DNA from: Rhabditophanes sp. KR3021
Taxonomy: Eukaryota; Nematoda; Chromadorea; Rhabditida; Alloionematidae
NCBI GenBank assembly: GCA_963281155.1
Contig: CAUJLY010000004.1
Location: forward strand, 2,604,001 to 2,668,000
Reading direction: 5' to 3'
Length of the DNA stretch: 64,000 nucleotides
Shown here: in pieces, positions 32,123 through 43,763 of the stretch
Numbering within the stretch: position 1 is the stretch's first letter
How the letters are laid out: each line of letters opens with the position of its first letter
Notes under the pieces: model-generated
The model's database searches: none
Told to the model about the DNA's origin: nothing
Seen by the model: only the letters and a program-made list of their open reading frames with translations
Translations under genes and position numbers: made by a program

Positions 32123-34328
32123 TTAGGCATGTGATCTGTCTACTTTTAAACTAGAGAATTGTTTGGAAGTGGCATCAACTAAAGAATCGGTTTGAACTCC
32201 TTGGAGAATTTCGTCATCGGCGGTCATCACCTTGAGAATTGCTTCATCGATTCGATTCCCATATCCTTTGGTGGAATATTCTCTATTGAAACGCTCTCTC
32301 TGGAATTGGTACTTATCATCGTTATCGAGATGTTCCCAGGTGACCTTTTGCATATGATGAATCATAGCGTCAGCTAACAAGTTGGCATCTGGCTCCTTGA
32401 TTTTGGTTCCAGTGATATTTTCAAAGACAGTTTCAGATGGACCACCACTGTCACAGACAATTACTGGTCTCCTCTGATCCAAAGCTTCAATGGGGACGAT
32501 TCCAAAATGCTCATCAGGTGGTGTGTACAAAGTGGTATCGCATTGTCTGTAAAGAGCAAATTTTTCATCCTCAGTCGGGCAGGTAATAAATTCAACCATA
32601 TCTTGAACATCCAACTCAATTACCATCTTTTTCAAAAGGTCGTAATAAATTTTTGATTCGGGAATGTGTGGCATTACGGATCCTGCTAATTGAACTTTGG
32701 CCTTGTATCCTCTCTTCTTTAAGATGGCTAAATCAAACGTTATTTGAAATTAAAAATAAAAACTTACCGGCACCTTCGACAATAAGAATTAATAAAATAT
32801 AAAATAAATTTGAAGTATTTTCAATTAATAAATTTGTTGTTTTTTAAAAGATTTACGTTTTCGTAATAAAATTATCAAATAAATAATTTAATGCCGTCAA
32901 TAGTTCATTAAGACTTTGAACTAAAACTTGAATATTGCCTACGAGCTATTACGTGTCCTATTTAAGATCAAATTTTGCCTATGTTAATCATTCTTAGATT
33001 ATTTTAGTGCTACAATATCGCCTCAACTGGTGTATTTTATATCTGCTGGAAAAGAAAACCCAGAAAAGAATGCGTGAATTTGCTCGTCAAGCCAGTATTA
33101 TGGGAAAACTAAATGCTAGGATCAAAGCAGCTGAAGATGAGAAAACTTGTGACGTCTACTTGCAATTGGACCCATCACTTCTTGATTTCACAGATGAATG
33201 GGACCTTGATTTGGACGAGATTGGCCAAAGCTACAACACCCATAAAAGAACGTGTGAGCATAGGTCAGATTTTAACTTCAATCTCAAATGGCTACTTCCA
33301 TTTAGCGACAAAGAACGATTTGTTCACGAAGTAACTAAGATGGGTAAGAGTTGATTGTTGTAAAAAAGACGTATCCATCAAAGGAAATCGCCGGGATTGT
33401 ACAATCTTAATTAATGCTCTACGTGGACAATTAACCAACTCTGAAAGTGGAAATCCCACTCTCGATTTTGTCAGTCAAATAAATCCTCGAGAAACAGAGA
33501 AGTGGCTCAACTAATCTTAAAAGAGTTCCCATTTGATGATCTCGATGAACGCGCATTATGCAATCTTGCATATTAATATTTTTGTTCCTAAATTTTTTGT
33601 TTTAATAAATATTTTGCATACCTTCGACAATAATGTCAAGTCTTTTTTCAGGCCAAAAGCGATTCATTGACAAGAAAATGTATTGCTTGTTAGCTGGACG
33701 GCACTTTCTACTAACTGGCTTGCAATTTACAGATAATGAATCGACATCACATGGAGGATAGACAACAATGATTTTGTCTCGGTTTACGGTAGGCATCACA
33801 CGGTGGAATGTATCTGCCGTAAAGTTTGAATTGACCATAATAACATCAGTACTCGAGAAGAGATGAGTTTCAAGTAAGCAAATAAGGGAAGAATACCAAC
33901 GATATAAGAAGAAACGTGAAGGAGTAACTAATTGTTGTGGGAAATGGCAGTAAAAGAGAATTTTACATTTTGGAAAACGGAATTTGAGCATTGGCACACA
34001 GGAAGCAGAATGGTCCATGATGATGACGTCAGGATTTAGGTCAGAAGAACAAACCATATGCATACCGAGGGCGGCATTTTGTGAAAACCAATCTCCGGGA
34101 TGACAGGGTACTTTTATTTCACGGATTTCTATAAAATAATAATTTATAATAAGCAAATAAATTTGATTTACCTATTCCTTTAAAATCTTCGTCTTTCCAA
34201 TATTTGTCAATCATAGTAGTGTACCAAATTACTCTATGCCCAGCAGCAGAAAAATGCCTAATTAGGGCAATCGTGCAGCGATCGGAGCCTCCGTTCCATT
34301 GCTCTGGGTGAATGATGACAATTTGCAT
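32123..34328 (-). CDS. ALG2: Alpha-1,3/1,6-mannosyltransferase ALG2
   Basis: Minus-strand exons 34328..34172, 34128..33622, 32773..32768 (6 nt) and 32727..32123 give 424 aa; human ALG2 is 416. ALG2 adds the second and third mannoses to the lipid-linked oligosaccharide on the cytosolic face of the ER. The GT-B fold is clear: IIHPEQWNGGSDRCTIALIR (family HPDLGVGGAERL), DHSASCVPMLKFRFPKCKIL, FYCHFPQQLVTPS, VIMVNSNFTADTFH, NRFWPEKRLDII, then the donor-site EHFGIVPIEALDQRRPVIV followed by CDSGGPSE (EX7E). The 6-nt exon GTGCCG is required: IVEG-A-AILKKRGYKAKV is in phase only with it. The 848-nt intron beside it is a transposon-derived gain. A second minus-strand frame overlaps the start (see 34262-34642). 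Confidence 0.93.
32772..33633 (+). mobile_element. Transposon-derived new intron in ALG2 with 14-bp target-site duplication
   Basis: On the ALG2 strand the 14-mer TTATTGTCGAAGGT stands at 33633-33620 and again at 32785-32772. The intron starts with the GT of the first copy (33621) and ends with the AG of the second (32774), so splicing leaves exactly one copy in the mRNA. The insert itself (32786-33619, about 834 bp) carries a plus-strand frame, antisense to ALG2: a 348-bp stretch (33007-33354) with RMREFARQASIMGKLNARIK. In a shifted frame it continues to KTYPSKEIAG, TILINALRGQLTNSES and LDFVSQINPRETEK. The latter recurs in an arrestin intron at 57.25-57.45 kb. No family recognised; AT-rich ends with no obvious terminal inverted repeat. 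Confidence 0.85.
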
Positions 34329-34642
34329 GCTTTCGAATCTCCGGCAACTGATTTTTCTGTAAACAATTCACGACGAATCCACCAAACTGCGCAAGAAAGT
34401 GGGACCGAAATAGGGATAGCAACGAAGTACAAACACAGGAATGCAATTCGGAATGAAAAAATAAACTTAAGTACGTCAAAAGGAGTAGGGATCTTTGACA
34501 GAAAGGAAGGACAGGAGTCTTTGGTAGTTAAGATATCTTCTTGATTACAATTTTTTTGACTACTAGTATTAGTATTTTCTCTGAATCTTAAGTTATCAGT
34601 AGATTTTTGTTCGACACAAGACGTAGTATTCACAGAGTACAT
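34262..34642 (-). other. Overlapping minus-strand frame with a membrane helix, at ALG2 5' end
   Basis: A 126-codon frame starting MYSVNTTSCVEQ contains a strong helix (IAFLCLYFVAIPISVPLSCA, followed by VWWIRRELF). It runs over the ALG2 start in another frame. It could be an N-terminal membrane extension of ALG2 separated by a one-base error, an upstream ORF, or chance. The ALG2 ATG at 34328 gives a normal-length enzyme, so I do not merge them. Confidence 0.3.
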
Positions 34643-35375
34643 GAAAAAGTTAAATGGTAAAAATAACCTAGTTTATCATAAAATAATGATGAGCGCTTGT
34701 GGCTGCAGTTGAAGAGTTATTCTGGAGACTGAGTTAAATAATTTACTAAAATACTACATTTGATGTGCCGATTAAAAGTAGGAGGATTCATTAAATTTGC
34801 ACTATATTTAGGTGGACATAATAACTTGCCATCTTAGACCATAGATACGACTGAACGATAAGCTTATGGTTGTCCTAATTTTGAAATTTGTCATTGATTC
34901 CTACATTCGATAAGACGAGAGGGAAAGGATAATTGGGATCAGTATAATTTATGCATTTTTGACAGATCTTCTATTTAGATTAGCCGAGAGGGAAAGGATG
35001 ATTAAACTACGTTTGTCTAAAATTAATTGGATATTTACTTGTAATTGAAAAACATATTTTTTAATTTTTACAAGGAAATCAAAAAATGTTTGATTGATGT
35101 CTAAAATTACTTATCTTTCCGTTACTATATACTTTAAATGTAATATCTTTATCTTACTATTATATAAGATTTTGGTTGATAAGGAATCTGATGCGAGTCA
35201 CTTATTTGCTTACTTTCACGTATGCAAAATAATAATACACACAAACAAAGATTAGATAATGATGTTTTTAATAATAAATAGTAGATAAAGCAAAAGTAAT
35301 ATGCACTTCGAAGGAAAGTAAAAAGTTCAGCGAATAATACTAGCAATAACATAATAAAAAGCTAGTGTTTTTAAA
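34643..35375. other. Divergent spacer with a short repeat
   Basis: About 730 bp between divergent genes. A 17-nt unit CGAGAGGGAAAGGATRA occurs at about 34916 and 34985. No gene seen. Confidence 0.35.
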
Positions 35376-38179
35376 ATGACGCTTCCTAATATACGTTTAT
35401 TATTAATAACTATAGTTGTTAGTTTCGCGGCTAATTGGCAATTTGGCTACCAGGTAAACAGATCGTTACGGTCAAATAAACGACATTTTTTAGATCACAT
35501 ATATAAATCCTGCTTACAATGTTTTTCGGAAGTTTGCCGAAGACATATCGGTTTCTCCGAATGATATTTCAAAAAGCGTCCCATTTGACGATGCCGATTT
35601 TTCATTTTGGTGGGGCATAATAGTATCTAGTTTCTATCCGGGAACAGTAATTGGCTTTGTGATAGTACCCTACATGATAAATCGTTTTGGAACACGGGCT
35701 TCATTTGCTTACTCATGCATTCCAGCCATTTTGGGTTGTCTTCTGCAATCTTTACCTCGATTCTTTGCCTATGATTGTAAGTTCACGCATCTTTTACAAC
35801 GATATCATCTAAGATGTCAAATTTGTTTTACTTTCAAATTCGTACATATTTGTTACAATAATTTATTGAAATATGTAGTCAGAAGTCACTTTAAACTTAA
35901 TTTTGTTTGATTAAATCAAATAGGTCGTTCAACATTTATACTTAATTTCAGACAAAGAAATATTTCCGATACTGCTCATTGTTGGAAGGACACTAATCGG
36001 CATTCAATCCGGATGTTCACTAAGTCTTCTCCCTCTTTTTATCATTGAGATCAGTGAGGAGAGCGAGAATTCATTTTTGTGTACCTTCCAGCAAATATCG
36101 CAAGCCACATGTACTCTACTTGGTAATTAAAAATTAATTCCCTAATATAAGTTCTGGTATACCTTTTAGGACTGCTGATTGGATCAAATGAAATTTTTAA
36201 GATAACAGAGTACAAGTATGAGTTTTTACAAATCGTAGGAGTCATTCCCACTTTATTGTTTTGGTGTTTTATAACACTTGCTCCAAATACGCCCTTTTTC
36301 ATATTGATGAAAAACTATAATCCAATTCGTATGTTTGGTATCAATCATAAATGAAAGTTGATATTTGTTTATAGACTATGCCAAGAGTGTTATTTATTAT
36401 CGAGGAAATCAGGCAGGTGACATAATGAAGTTGAAAGAACAAATGTTTCAAAGAGTGAAAAGTTCAGCAAAAACTAAAAACAAGTCTTTTACCAAAAGGA
36501 ATGTGTGGAAAGGTTTGGTAATTGGATGTATAGCAGCCATTTCATATGCATTTACAGCAGATGATATGATAGATTCATACTCATCGAATATGATAAGAAG
36601 TGCATTTCCACATCTGGCTGATCTGTGGATTGATTTGACAGCCGTATTCTTTGGCAGCATTTTATTAGTATGTTCTGTGTTTGGTAGTTTTTTGATTGAA
36701 AAATATGGAGCAAAAAAAAGTTTAGTTTATGGCTTGATAGGGACTGCAATTGCTAACGCAGTCGCTTCAATAGGTGATTATACTGGCTATTTCTATATTA
36801 CTGCTCTCGCCTTTTGTTTATCAAAAGTATTTATTGGATTAGGAGCTGGAGGACCGGTTGTTATTTCTATTGTTTTCATCTACTAATATTTCATTTTAGG
36901 GTAATGCAAGGGAACAATCAAACATTTATTTGAAAAGGGATAAAAATGACAAAATTAGACCAAACATTAACCAAGTGATATGTTTTTGTGACAAGTGGAC
37001 TTTATCAAGGATGATCTTTGAAATTCTCTTGACAGTAGTAGGATGTTTCTTATACATCACTTGGTTGGATTGTCCAGATGCATCGATATTTGTCAGGGTA
37101 TCTTGAAGATCAAGTATAACTGCATATTCATAGGCTAAGTCTTCATTACTTGTTAAGTCGTCAAGACACATAACTACCAATTGCCTTTTACCATGCAAAA
37201 TATCCATAATCTTGGTCTCTTTTGCATCCAAAGGTATGAATCTTGAGAAGCGACGCTGAGTTAGCACTTTGTGTTATATAATCTTGATTGCAAAATACTA
37301 GACACACCGCAATGCAAAATAGCTGCTATAAATTGCTTAGAAGATAACAATTTATGATCAACATTTGCTTTAATGTCTAGCAAATCATATAATGATTGTT
37401 TCCGTTTGCTTGTTTTCCTAGAAACAGATTTCTTTAGACTTTCCTTTAGCTTACTCAACAATTATTCGGGATCTAATAGATTGTCTTCTTTGAATATCTT
37501 TTTAACTTCAGCTCTCAACTTGCTACAGACTCTTCTTTTACAGCGATGAGTTAGATCCATTCGGTATTTAAATGTAGTGTAGCGTTTTCTAACTTGTGCT
37601 TCATAGCGATAATATTGAGCTGATACAACTTATAAATGAACAAGTAATCTACAAAAGACACTTTTTCAATATCTCTTTAAAACACAACATCCCTTATATA
37701 TTCAAATTTATAATATACATATTATTAATTATTAACATGCCATTCCAGCGTGGTTCTTGACATCTGAATTAGTTCCAGTTCATTCTCAAAATATCGCACA
37801 GTCAATGTCAACAGGATGCTTATTGATGGCAACTGGAGTAGTTACTTATTTATATCCCACTATAAACAAGAGTCTAGGATCATTTACACTTCTTTATATG
37901 GCTTCAATCCCTGCGTTGATTTTAGCAACAATTTTAGTGCTGTTCCTCCCTGAAGTGCACAAAAAGAATTACTCCCAAATTAACTATAAACTACGGGCTT
38001 TCTTCTTTTCCGGTCTAAATCATAAAGAATCCTCAAATGATGAAGAAAGAAATATAAATATGTACATAGTTCAACCGGAAATTGCAACTGAATATCCAGT
38101 AAACATTCTAAAAATTCAGAATTATGGAACGTGTGCCTCTGATATTAATAAACACACTCAAAGTCTAGGACTTTTTTAA
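35376..38179 (+). CDS. Sugar-transporter-like major facilitator (SLC2-type)
   Basis: Exons 35376..35453, 35494..35776, 35952..36122, 36170..36328, 36375..36856, a single base at 36900, and 37749..38179 give 534 aa. Only with the one-base exon is the frame kept (1173+1+431 = 1605). SLC2-type features: first helix with WQFGYQ (GLUT FGYxxG), extracellular loop, MINRFGTRASFAYSC after helix 2, LIVGRTLIGIQSGCSLSLLP, then FLIEKYGAKKSL in the C-half. FIGLGAGGP-AWFLTSELVP corresponds to the GPGPIPWFIVAEL helix 10. VLFLPEVHKKN ends the core (family FLPETKGK). Substrate unknown. The GGPAWF join shows that the element at 36901-37748 is removed exactly. Confidence 0.88.
36901..37748 (-). mobile_element. 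Introner-like element with GIY-YIG ORF, second copy
   Basis: It lies between base 36900 (exon base G) and 37749 (exon) and runs GTAATG...CATTCCAG, a GT-AG unit of 848 nt. Coding strand is minus, antisense to the host. SLYDLLDIKANVDHKLLSSK, QFIAAILHCGVSSILQSRL, then after a frame break near 37264 RFSRFIPLDAKETKIMDILH and GKRQLVVMCLDDLTSNEDLA, YEYAVILDLQDTLTNIDASG. These align along their length with the copy at 29.5 kb. Shared ends: CAATCAAA-ATTTATT near 36916 (29506 in the other copy), and TTTTCAATATCTCTTTAAAA then ATTATTAATTATTAA before the 3' splice site. It is shorter than the other copy in the N-terminal half. Confidence 0.75.
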
Positions 38180-38622
38180 GTAGCTTAATAGTGTTTACTC
38201 AACGTATTAATTTTGGTTATCTTGTTTGTTATTTTCTGTATTATTTTGGATATCTATTTTTAGCAATATCATATGAACATTTAATGAATCCTAAATAAAT
38301 TATTTAAAAAATGATAGCATAGATAAATTAGTTCTTATCATGGCGTTGACACAGAAGTTTTAATCATCGTGGAAAGCAAATTAATGGAATCGAACATTTA
38401 AAAGAGGGTTTTTTGCGGTCCAATAAAATAAATAGATTAATGTGCTCCGTTGTAATATCATAAAAAATCCATAATGACGGGTTCGTTTGTAGTCTTATAA
38501 AATAATTATCTAAACATTCATTACTAATTCAATAACGGTGATAAATTCTTAAATCAAAAAGACCATAAAAGGTAATCAACAAAAACATTCGTTCATGGAT
38601 GTAAATTCATTCTAACTTGAAA
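38180..38622. other. Spacer
   Basis: About 440 bp of AT-rich DNA between plus-strand genes; nothing recognised. Confidence 0.35.
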
Positions 38623-39993
38623 ATGCGGTTAGTGGTGCTACTTTTTAATTTAGTTTTAGCTGTCGGAGCTTCTGACCGCAAATTGCTTTTGATTCAGAGT
38701 ATATTTAGACATGGGTTAAGGTATGTGCAATATCACTGTTTATCATATAATATCTATTTACAGTTTTCATATAATATCTATCTACATTTTTCATTTAGAA
38801 CCCCGATATTTCCTTTCCCTGGAGACTTAGTAAAAGGCTCTGATTGGCCAGTTCCTTATGGTCATTTGCTACAAGAAGGAAAATTCCAAGAATATAACGC
38901 TGGTATAAGAGAAAGAAAAAGATACGTCGATGACTTACAATTTTTTGAATCAAATTTCACTATAAGCAAGGTAATTTACCTTTTTTATCTTCTAAAATAA
39001 CCCACATATCTAGGAAATCTATGTACGGAGTACAAACATGACCAGGTTAGTTTTATTACTTTTTGTCAAGATTAATTTTTGTTTAGAACAATTGATAGTG
39101 CCATATGGAGGTTTCAGGGATTTGTAACCAATGAAACTAGTGACTTTAAAAATGCCACACAAATTATAGTTCCCATTGATCCAGTAACAGTAAATACCGA
39201 CTTTTTCGGAACTTCTAAAACATGGGATGCTTTTTCATGTCCTAGGATCAACTTTTACGTTGAAGACTCTCACATAAATAAATATTTGGATCCCTTCAAA
39301 TCGGCTCTTACTGAAATAATAAAATACGGAACTTTGGTATCTAACAAAACATTAACATTTGATGATTTACTATCAATCTATGACACTGTTACAATTGAAA
39401 AAACTCTCGGATATCCAGTACCTGAATGGATAACAGATGTTATTTTGAATCAGTGTGGTAAACTGAATAAAAAGTATTGGGCGCTCGCATATGGTGTTCA
39501 GACACTCGGAGCTCCTATAAACAACACCCGCATTACCGTCAGTGGTGGAATAATAATGAAGAATGTTTTCGATAACATTCATAGAAAGATTCAAAACCCG
39601 AATTCACAAATAAAGTATTATGCTAATAGTGGACATGATATGAATATTTTTTCAGCTTTTAATGTTTTTGGAATAGAACGATTTATTTTTGGAGATGATC
39701 TACCGGCTTTTGCTTCAACCATAATGTTCGAGTTGTATCAAAATGGAAATGATTACGAAGTGTGTGTTTTATATGCTAAAGACTCCGACGCTCCATTTGA
39801 ACCAATTACCAAATATATTAACGGATGTAATGCAAAGGATTATTGCAAACTCGAAATTATTGAAAACGTCGCTTCTTCTTATATTCCTTCTAATATTACA
39901 GTGGCATGTGAAGCAACGAATGATACGAACACAATGCAAAAATTCAATTTACTGTGTATTATTTTCAGCATTATTTTGTGCTCTTTTTATTAA
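38623..39993 (+). CDS. Histidine acid phosphatase, secreted or membrane-anchored
   Basis: Exons 38623..38720, 38799..38970, 39014..39045 and 39087..39993 give 402 aa. A signal peptide (MRLVVLLFNLVLAVGA) comes first. The catalytic RHGxRTP motif (IFRHGLRTPIFP) is created across intron 1. VPYGHLLQEGKFQEYNAGIR and EIYVRSTNMTRTIDSA are the usual following blocks. The proton-donor motif is SGHDMN (family SAHDTT/N). A hydrophobic C-terminal end (FNLLCIIFSIILCSFY) suggests a GPI signal or anchor. Substrate not inferable; lysosomal/ectophosphatase role likely. The ATG at 38623 follows CTTGAAA. Intron 1 holds a 24-nt unit (TCATATAATATCTAT core) twice. Confidence 0.92.
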
Positions 39994-40452
39994 AAATAAT
40001 CAAAAACATGGATCTTTTTGCAAAAATTAAATACATTTGATTTTAATTATGTAATCTTGGATGATAATTTAATAAAACTATCAGATTATTATATCTTGAC
40101 ACACTTTAAAAAGGAAAAACAATTTAGCAACATTAATCGTGTATGAATCTTTATATAAAAATTCAATCAAAAAAGTCAATCTCAATATTTGAAAATTAAG
40201 ATTGAATTTGATCTATTTTTGAATTGAATAAATAAAAAGACATTTAATTATTTATTTATCATTTCTTTTAACAAACATTTTAGTAAGTTGTTTCAATAAA
40301 GCCTGTTTTAGCTAACCTTTTACAACCTTCAATTTCTTGTTTTAAGCTAATTTTCGAGCTTAAATTGGTTACATAGATAATTATAGTCTATTAAATTTGT
40401 CAACTTCCAGGTAAAGGTTAAAAGTTATCGAAGCCAGTATTATTCTACCCAA
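39994..40452. other. Spacer
   Basis: About 460 bp AT-rich spacer with an AATAAA shortly after the phosphatase stop; no gene seen. Confidence 0.35.
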
Positions 40453-41243
40453 ATGTCAAATAAGGTTAGTTTTAAATTAATTGCTTTATATCTAAATTGT
40501 TTTTATAGTTTATATCTTCTTCCGAAGTGGTGATCACTATAACCCTAATATGCTTATCTGTGGGATCAGCGCTATCTGTCATATTATTAGCTAATCATAT
40601 GTACCATCAAAGAGATTGCTGTTCTTCGACTATGGAACCAAGAGATGCTAATAATAATCTAAACCTTACGGCTAATAATGATGAGTCATCTATTAAACTA
40701 AAATGGGATGAATCTTTTAAATTATATTTACCAGAAAAGGTAGGTGATTAAAAATATCACATTCATTCCTTTTTATAGAATGCAACACTAATCAAAAGTA
40801 TTAATCGAAAAATATGCTATTTAATTCATTCAACAGATCTAGCCAAAAAGAGCCAAATTATTGAAATAATGAAGCAGATAAGTCCCCAGGAATTGTTTCA
40901 AGTTGCGGGAAATAATGGGTTTAAATTATGCAGTAATTTTAAAATTTTGTTAGCCAAATATAGGCCATCTGATACAGAATTTATCAGAAAAAGACGTGAA
41001 ACTGCTAAGAAACAAATACCCAGTTGCAAAGATCTACTATTAGATTGTACTCAGAATGTAATTGGAGAAATAAGCGAATGTGGAACATGGCAAGATGACG
41101 TCATGAAAATGGAGCGTGTCTGCTTGTCACCCACAGAATTTCAAGTCACCCTATACAAACCACTGGTATTGTCTCAAGCACGTTTCCACGATGATTTGAA
41201 AGCATTGTGCATTGAACGTGAAAAATTAGGACTGCCTTGTTAA
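40453..41243 (+). CDS. Unrecognised type II membrane protein (235 aa)
   Basis: Exons 40453..40464, 40509..40739 and 40779..41243 with consistent phase. A short N-tail (MSNKFISSSE) is followed by one membrane helix (VVITITLICLSVGSALSVIL). The remaining about 200 aa are hydrophilic with about 8 cysteines in the C-terminal half, which would be extracellular or luminal (KQIPSCKDLLLDCTQNVIGE, ISECGTWQDDVMKMERVCLS). That cysteine pattern suggests disulfides. No family recognised. The first exon is only 12 nt. Confidence 0.6.
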
Positions 41244-41339
41244 CCTGAAACAATTAATTGTTTGCAAGAGACAATCTAACTTAATATTAAGGTACAATCG
41301 TTTTTATTTAATTGATAATATATTTACAAATTAATTACA

Positions 41340-43018
41340 TCAAACACTGTCGAAATGAAATTTTTTCAAGTTAATTTTTGTTATATTGTTGAACTTTATA
41401 TGTACATTCTCTTCTTTTTCATAAAACTCCTCGTCAATTACAGTGATTTTGTAACGTTTAACGAGATTTGTAATCAGCAAAAACAGTTTAATTGAAACAA
41501 TGTCTGAGCCAACGCATTTTCTAGATCCACAGCCGTACACAATTAATTTATCAAGTAATGCTTTGTTAAGTTTGTTGGTTTCTTTGTTGATGAAGCGATC
41601 ACCTACCACAGCATCTGGATTGGTGAAGTTTTTGTCATTTTTGTGTACATTACACAAATTTGCCATTATCACAGTGCCTGCTGGTATGGTGTGATTTTTA
41701 AGCTTTACTTCCTTTGTCGCGGCATGTAGTAAACTAAATGGAACGATATTTGCACACCTGGTTAATTCAAAAATAGCTGAAGAACAATAAACTAGATTAA
41801 TTTTTTCTGATAAAGTTATTGTGTCAGCGTTATTATTCAAATTCATTTCTTTTCTCATTTCATTCTAAAAAGACAGACAACATCATTTACATACTGCTAA
41901 TTTATCTATACATTTAATAATCTACACATTTAATAGTATACACATTAAATAATACGCACATTAATTAATATAAACAAAAATTAATATGCACACTTACTTG
42001 TATTGACGGGTTTTTGGCGAGAAGGGTGATACATGCTCTAATCATTTCACTGGTCACATCATGACCAGATGTAAACAAGTTCAAGGCATTGTTTTCCAGT
42101 TGATCCTTAGTGAACAAACTATGAGAATCTTTGGATATTGCGATTCTTCTTAAATAAGCTTCGGTGAAACTCTGCGGCTCCTTCCTCTCGTCATAGAACA
42201 CCCGACTCTTATTCACTTCATCTTTGACAAATTGAAACATCTTGTTGACCCGAAAAACAAGTTTCCCTGTGACTAGTAAGAGAATGTGATACAAATACGG
42301 AAAATATGGTATATATTGCGCGAATATATAAGTCACATGGCTTCTTAATTGTTGGTTAGTCAATTCTAAATTTGCAATAAAAGTTCTCAAATTATAATTG
42401 TTATAAATTTCATATCGATAATTAAATATGATATCATGGAGAACATTGGCTACAAAAAACTTTGCTGGGAACGTAATATCAAAAGATTGCTTGTGTTTGC
42501 TTGATTCGATCATTGTGACAAAGTCTTGCACGCTTTTCAAGATACTAGATTCAATTTTATTCGTTTTTAAGCCAATGTTTCTTAAAAAGTGCAAGGTAGC
42601 TTTTCTTTGTTCAAGCCAATTCTCACCCATCGAAGTTGAGATTCCTCCGTTTGGGATCATTGATAATAAAATCTCGGGGTTCCGGAGTTGTCTGCCACAC
42701 GTGTCAATACCATTTAAATGAAGGCATTCATTAATAGAGTCAAAATCCATTAGTACAACAATTGGTACTGGCATGAAAATGGTAAAAACATTTCCAAATT
42801 GCTTAGACACTTCTTCTAACCATTCCTGTGTGTTAGTGAAATCAATCTAAATGTTGGCTGTACAGTGATAAATATACCCAACTTACTTGGTGAATGTTTC
42901 CTAATATAGGCAGGGCAAAAGGACCTTCAGGCAAAGTTGCAACTTTTTTATAAAATTTATAGCAATAAAATAAAATACCGGCAAATGCTAGATAAAGATA
43001 ATCAGACGGCGACACCAT
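41340..43018 (-). CDS. Cytochrome P450 (CYP2-like)
   Basis: Minus-strand exons 43018..42887, 42846..41998 and 41864..41340 give 501 aa, a standard microsomal P450 length. N-terminal anchor (YLYLAFAGILFYCYKF) and proline-rich hinge (LPEGPFALPILGNIHQ) are followed by CGRQLRNPEILLSMIPNGGI and the WLEQRKATLHFLRNIGL C-helix. The I-helix oxygen-binding motif is TSGHDVTSE (family AGxDTT). ExxR reads ELTR. The heme loop is YGCGSRKCVGSD (FxxGxRxCxG with Y for F), with the cysteine thiolate ligand present. A monooxygenase of the ER; substrate unknown. Confidence 0.94.
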
Positions 43019-43763
43019 TTTTGTAATCAGAATGATAATACATGTTTTGGTAACGAATCAACTTTAAATCAACAAAAGACACTCCTGCTGATCAGACAAC
43101 AAATAATTTTTGATAAGGTGGATATGCACCGTCCAAAACAATCAAACTTCACTGATGGCGACTTGCAAAAGATGTAGTTTTTTATTAGACGTCGTTAATG
43201 GGTACCGACGTTGACATTGTCACAAGTTAATAACCTTATCAAATTAGTCCCTTAGTTTATAGTCTAATTAGTTTTTAAAAAATGGCAATTAAGTATTTAT
43301 TTCAACTTATGTGATTCAATAAGTTGTAGTATTATTTCAACTTTCCCTACATATTAATTTGCATTATTAACAACCGTTTTGTGAATAAATAGTTGCTATT
43401 TGATATGTCATCTTTATAAAATAAACTCATCAAAAGACATCTACCCATGTGGTCTTTACAAAATTTGAACTGAAAGGTTGATGATTAAAGTTCAGAGTAC
43501 GTGTATTAACTGTATTTATATTAATCGTTGTTAAATCATTAATTTTGAAAGTATAATTTGACGTAAAGTCGCAAGATAGCATGTACGCGGGTCGGTTGAA
43601 CATGCCTTATTTTTTACTCAAAACTCACTTATTCTTCCCCCTTTTTTTGTTTTGGTAGATCGTTACTTTCCGACACAACTTAAAATGATGTAATTCAAAA
43701 ACGACATCATTCAAATAATTTTGCCGTTTAACAGAAGGTCGTCTAAGTTATTTTGTGTTTATC
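43019..43763. other. Divergent spacer P450 / CH-domain gene
   Basis: About 745 bp between divergent genes; AT-rich, no ORF or repeat of note. Confidence 0.35.

Noticed and set aside
33007..33354. Nested plus-strand gene inside the ALG2 intron
   Set aside because: The frame is broken downstream, lies within a TSD-flanked insert and has a relative in an arrestin intron, so it is part of a mobile element rather than a host gene.
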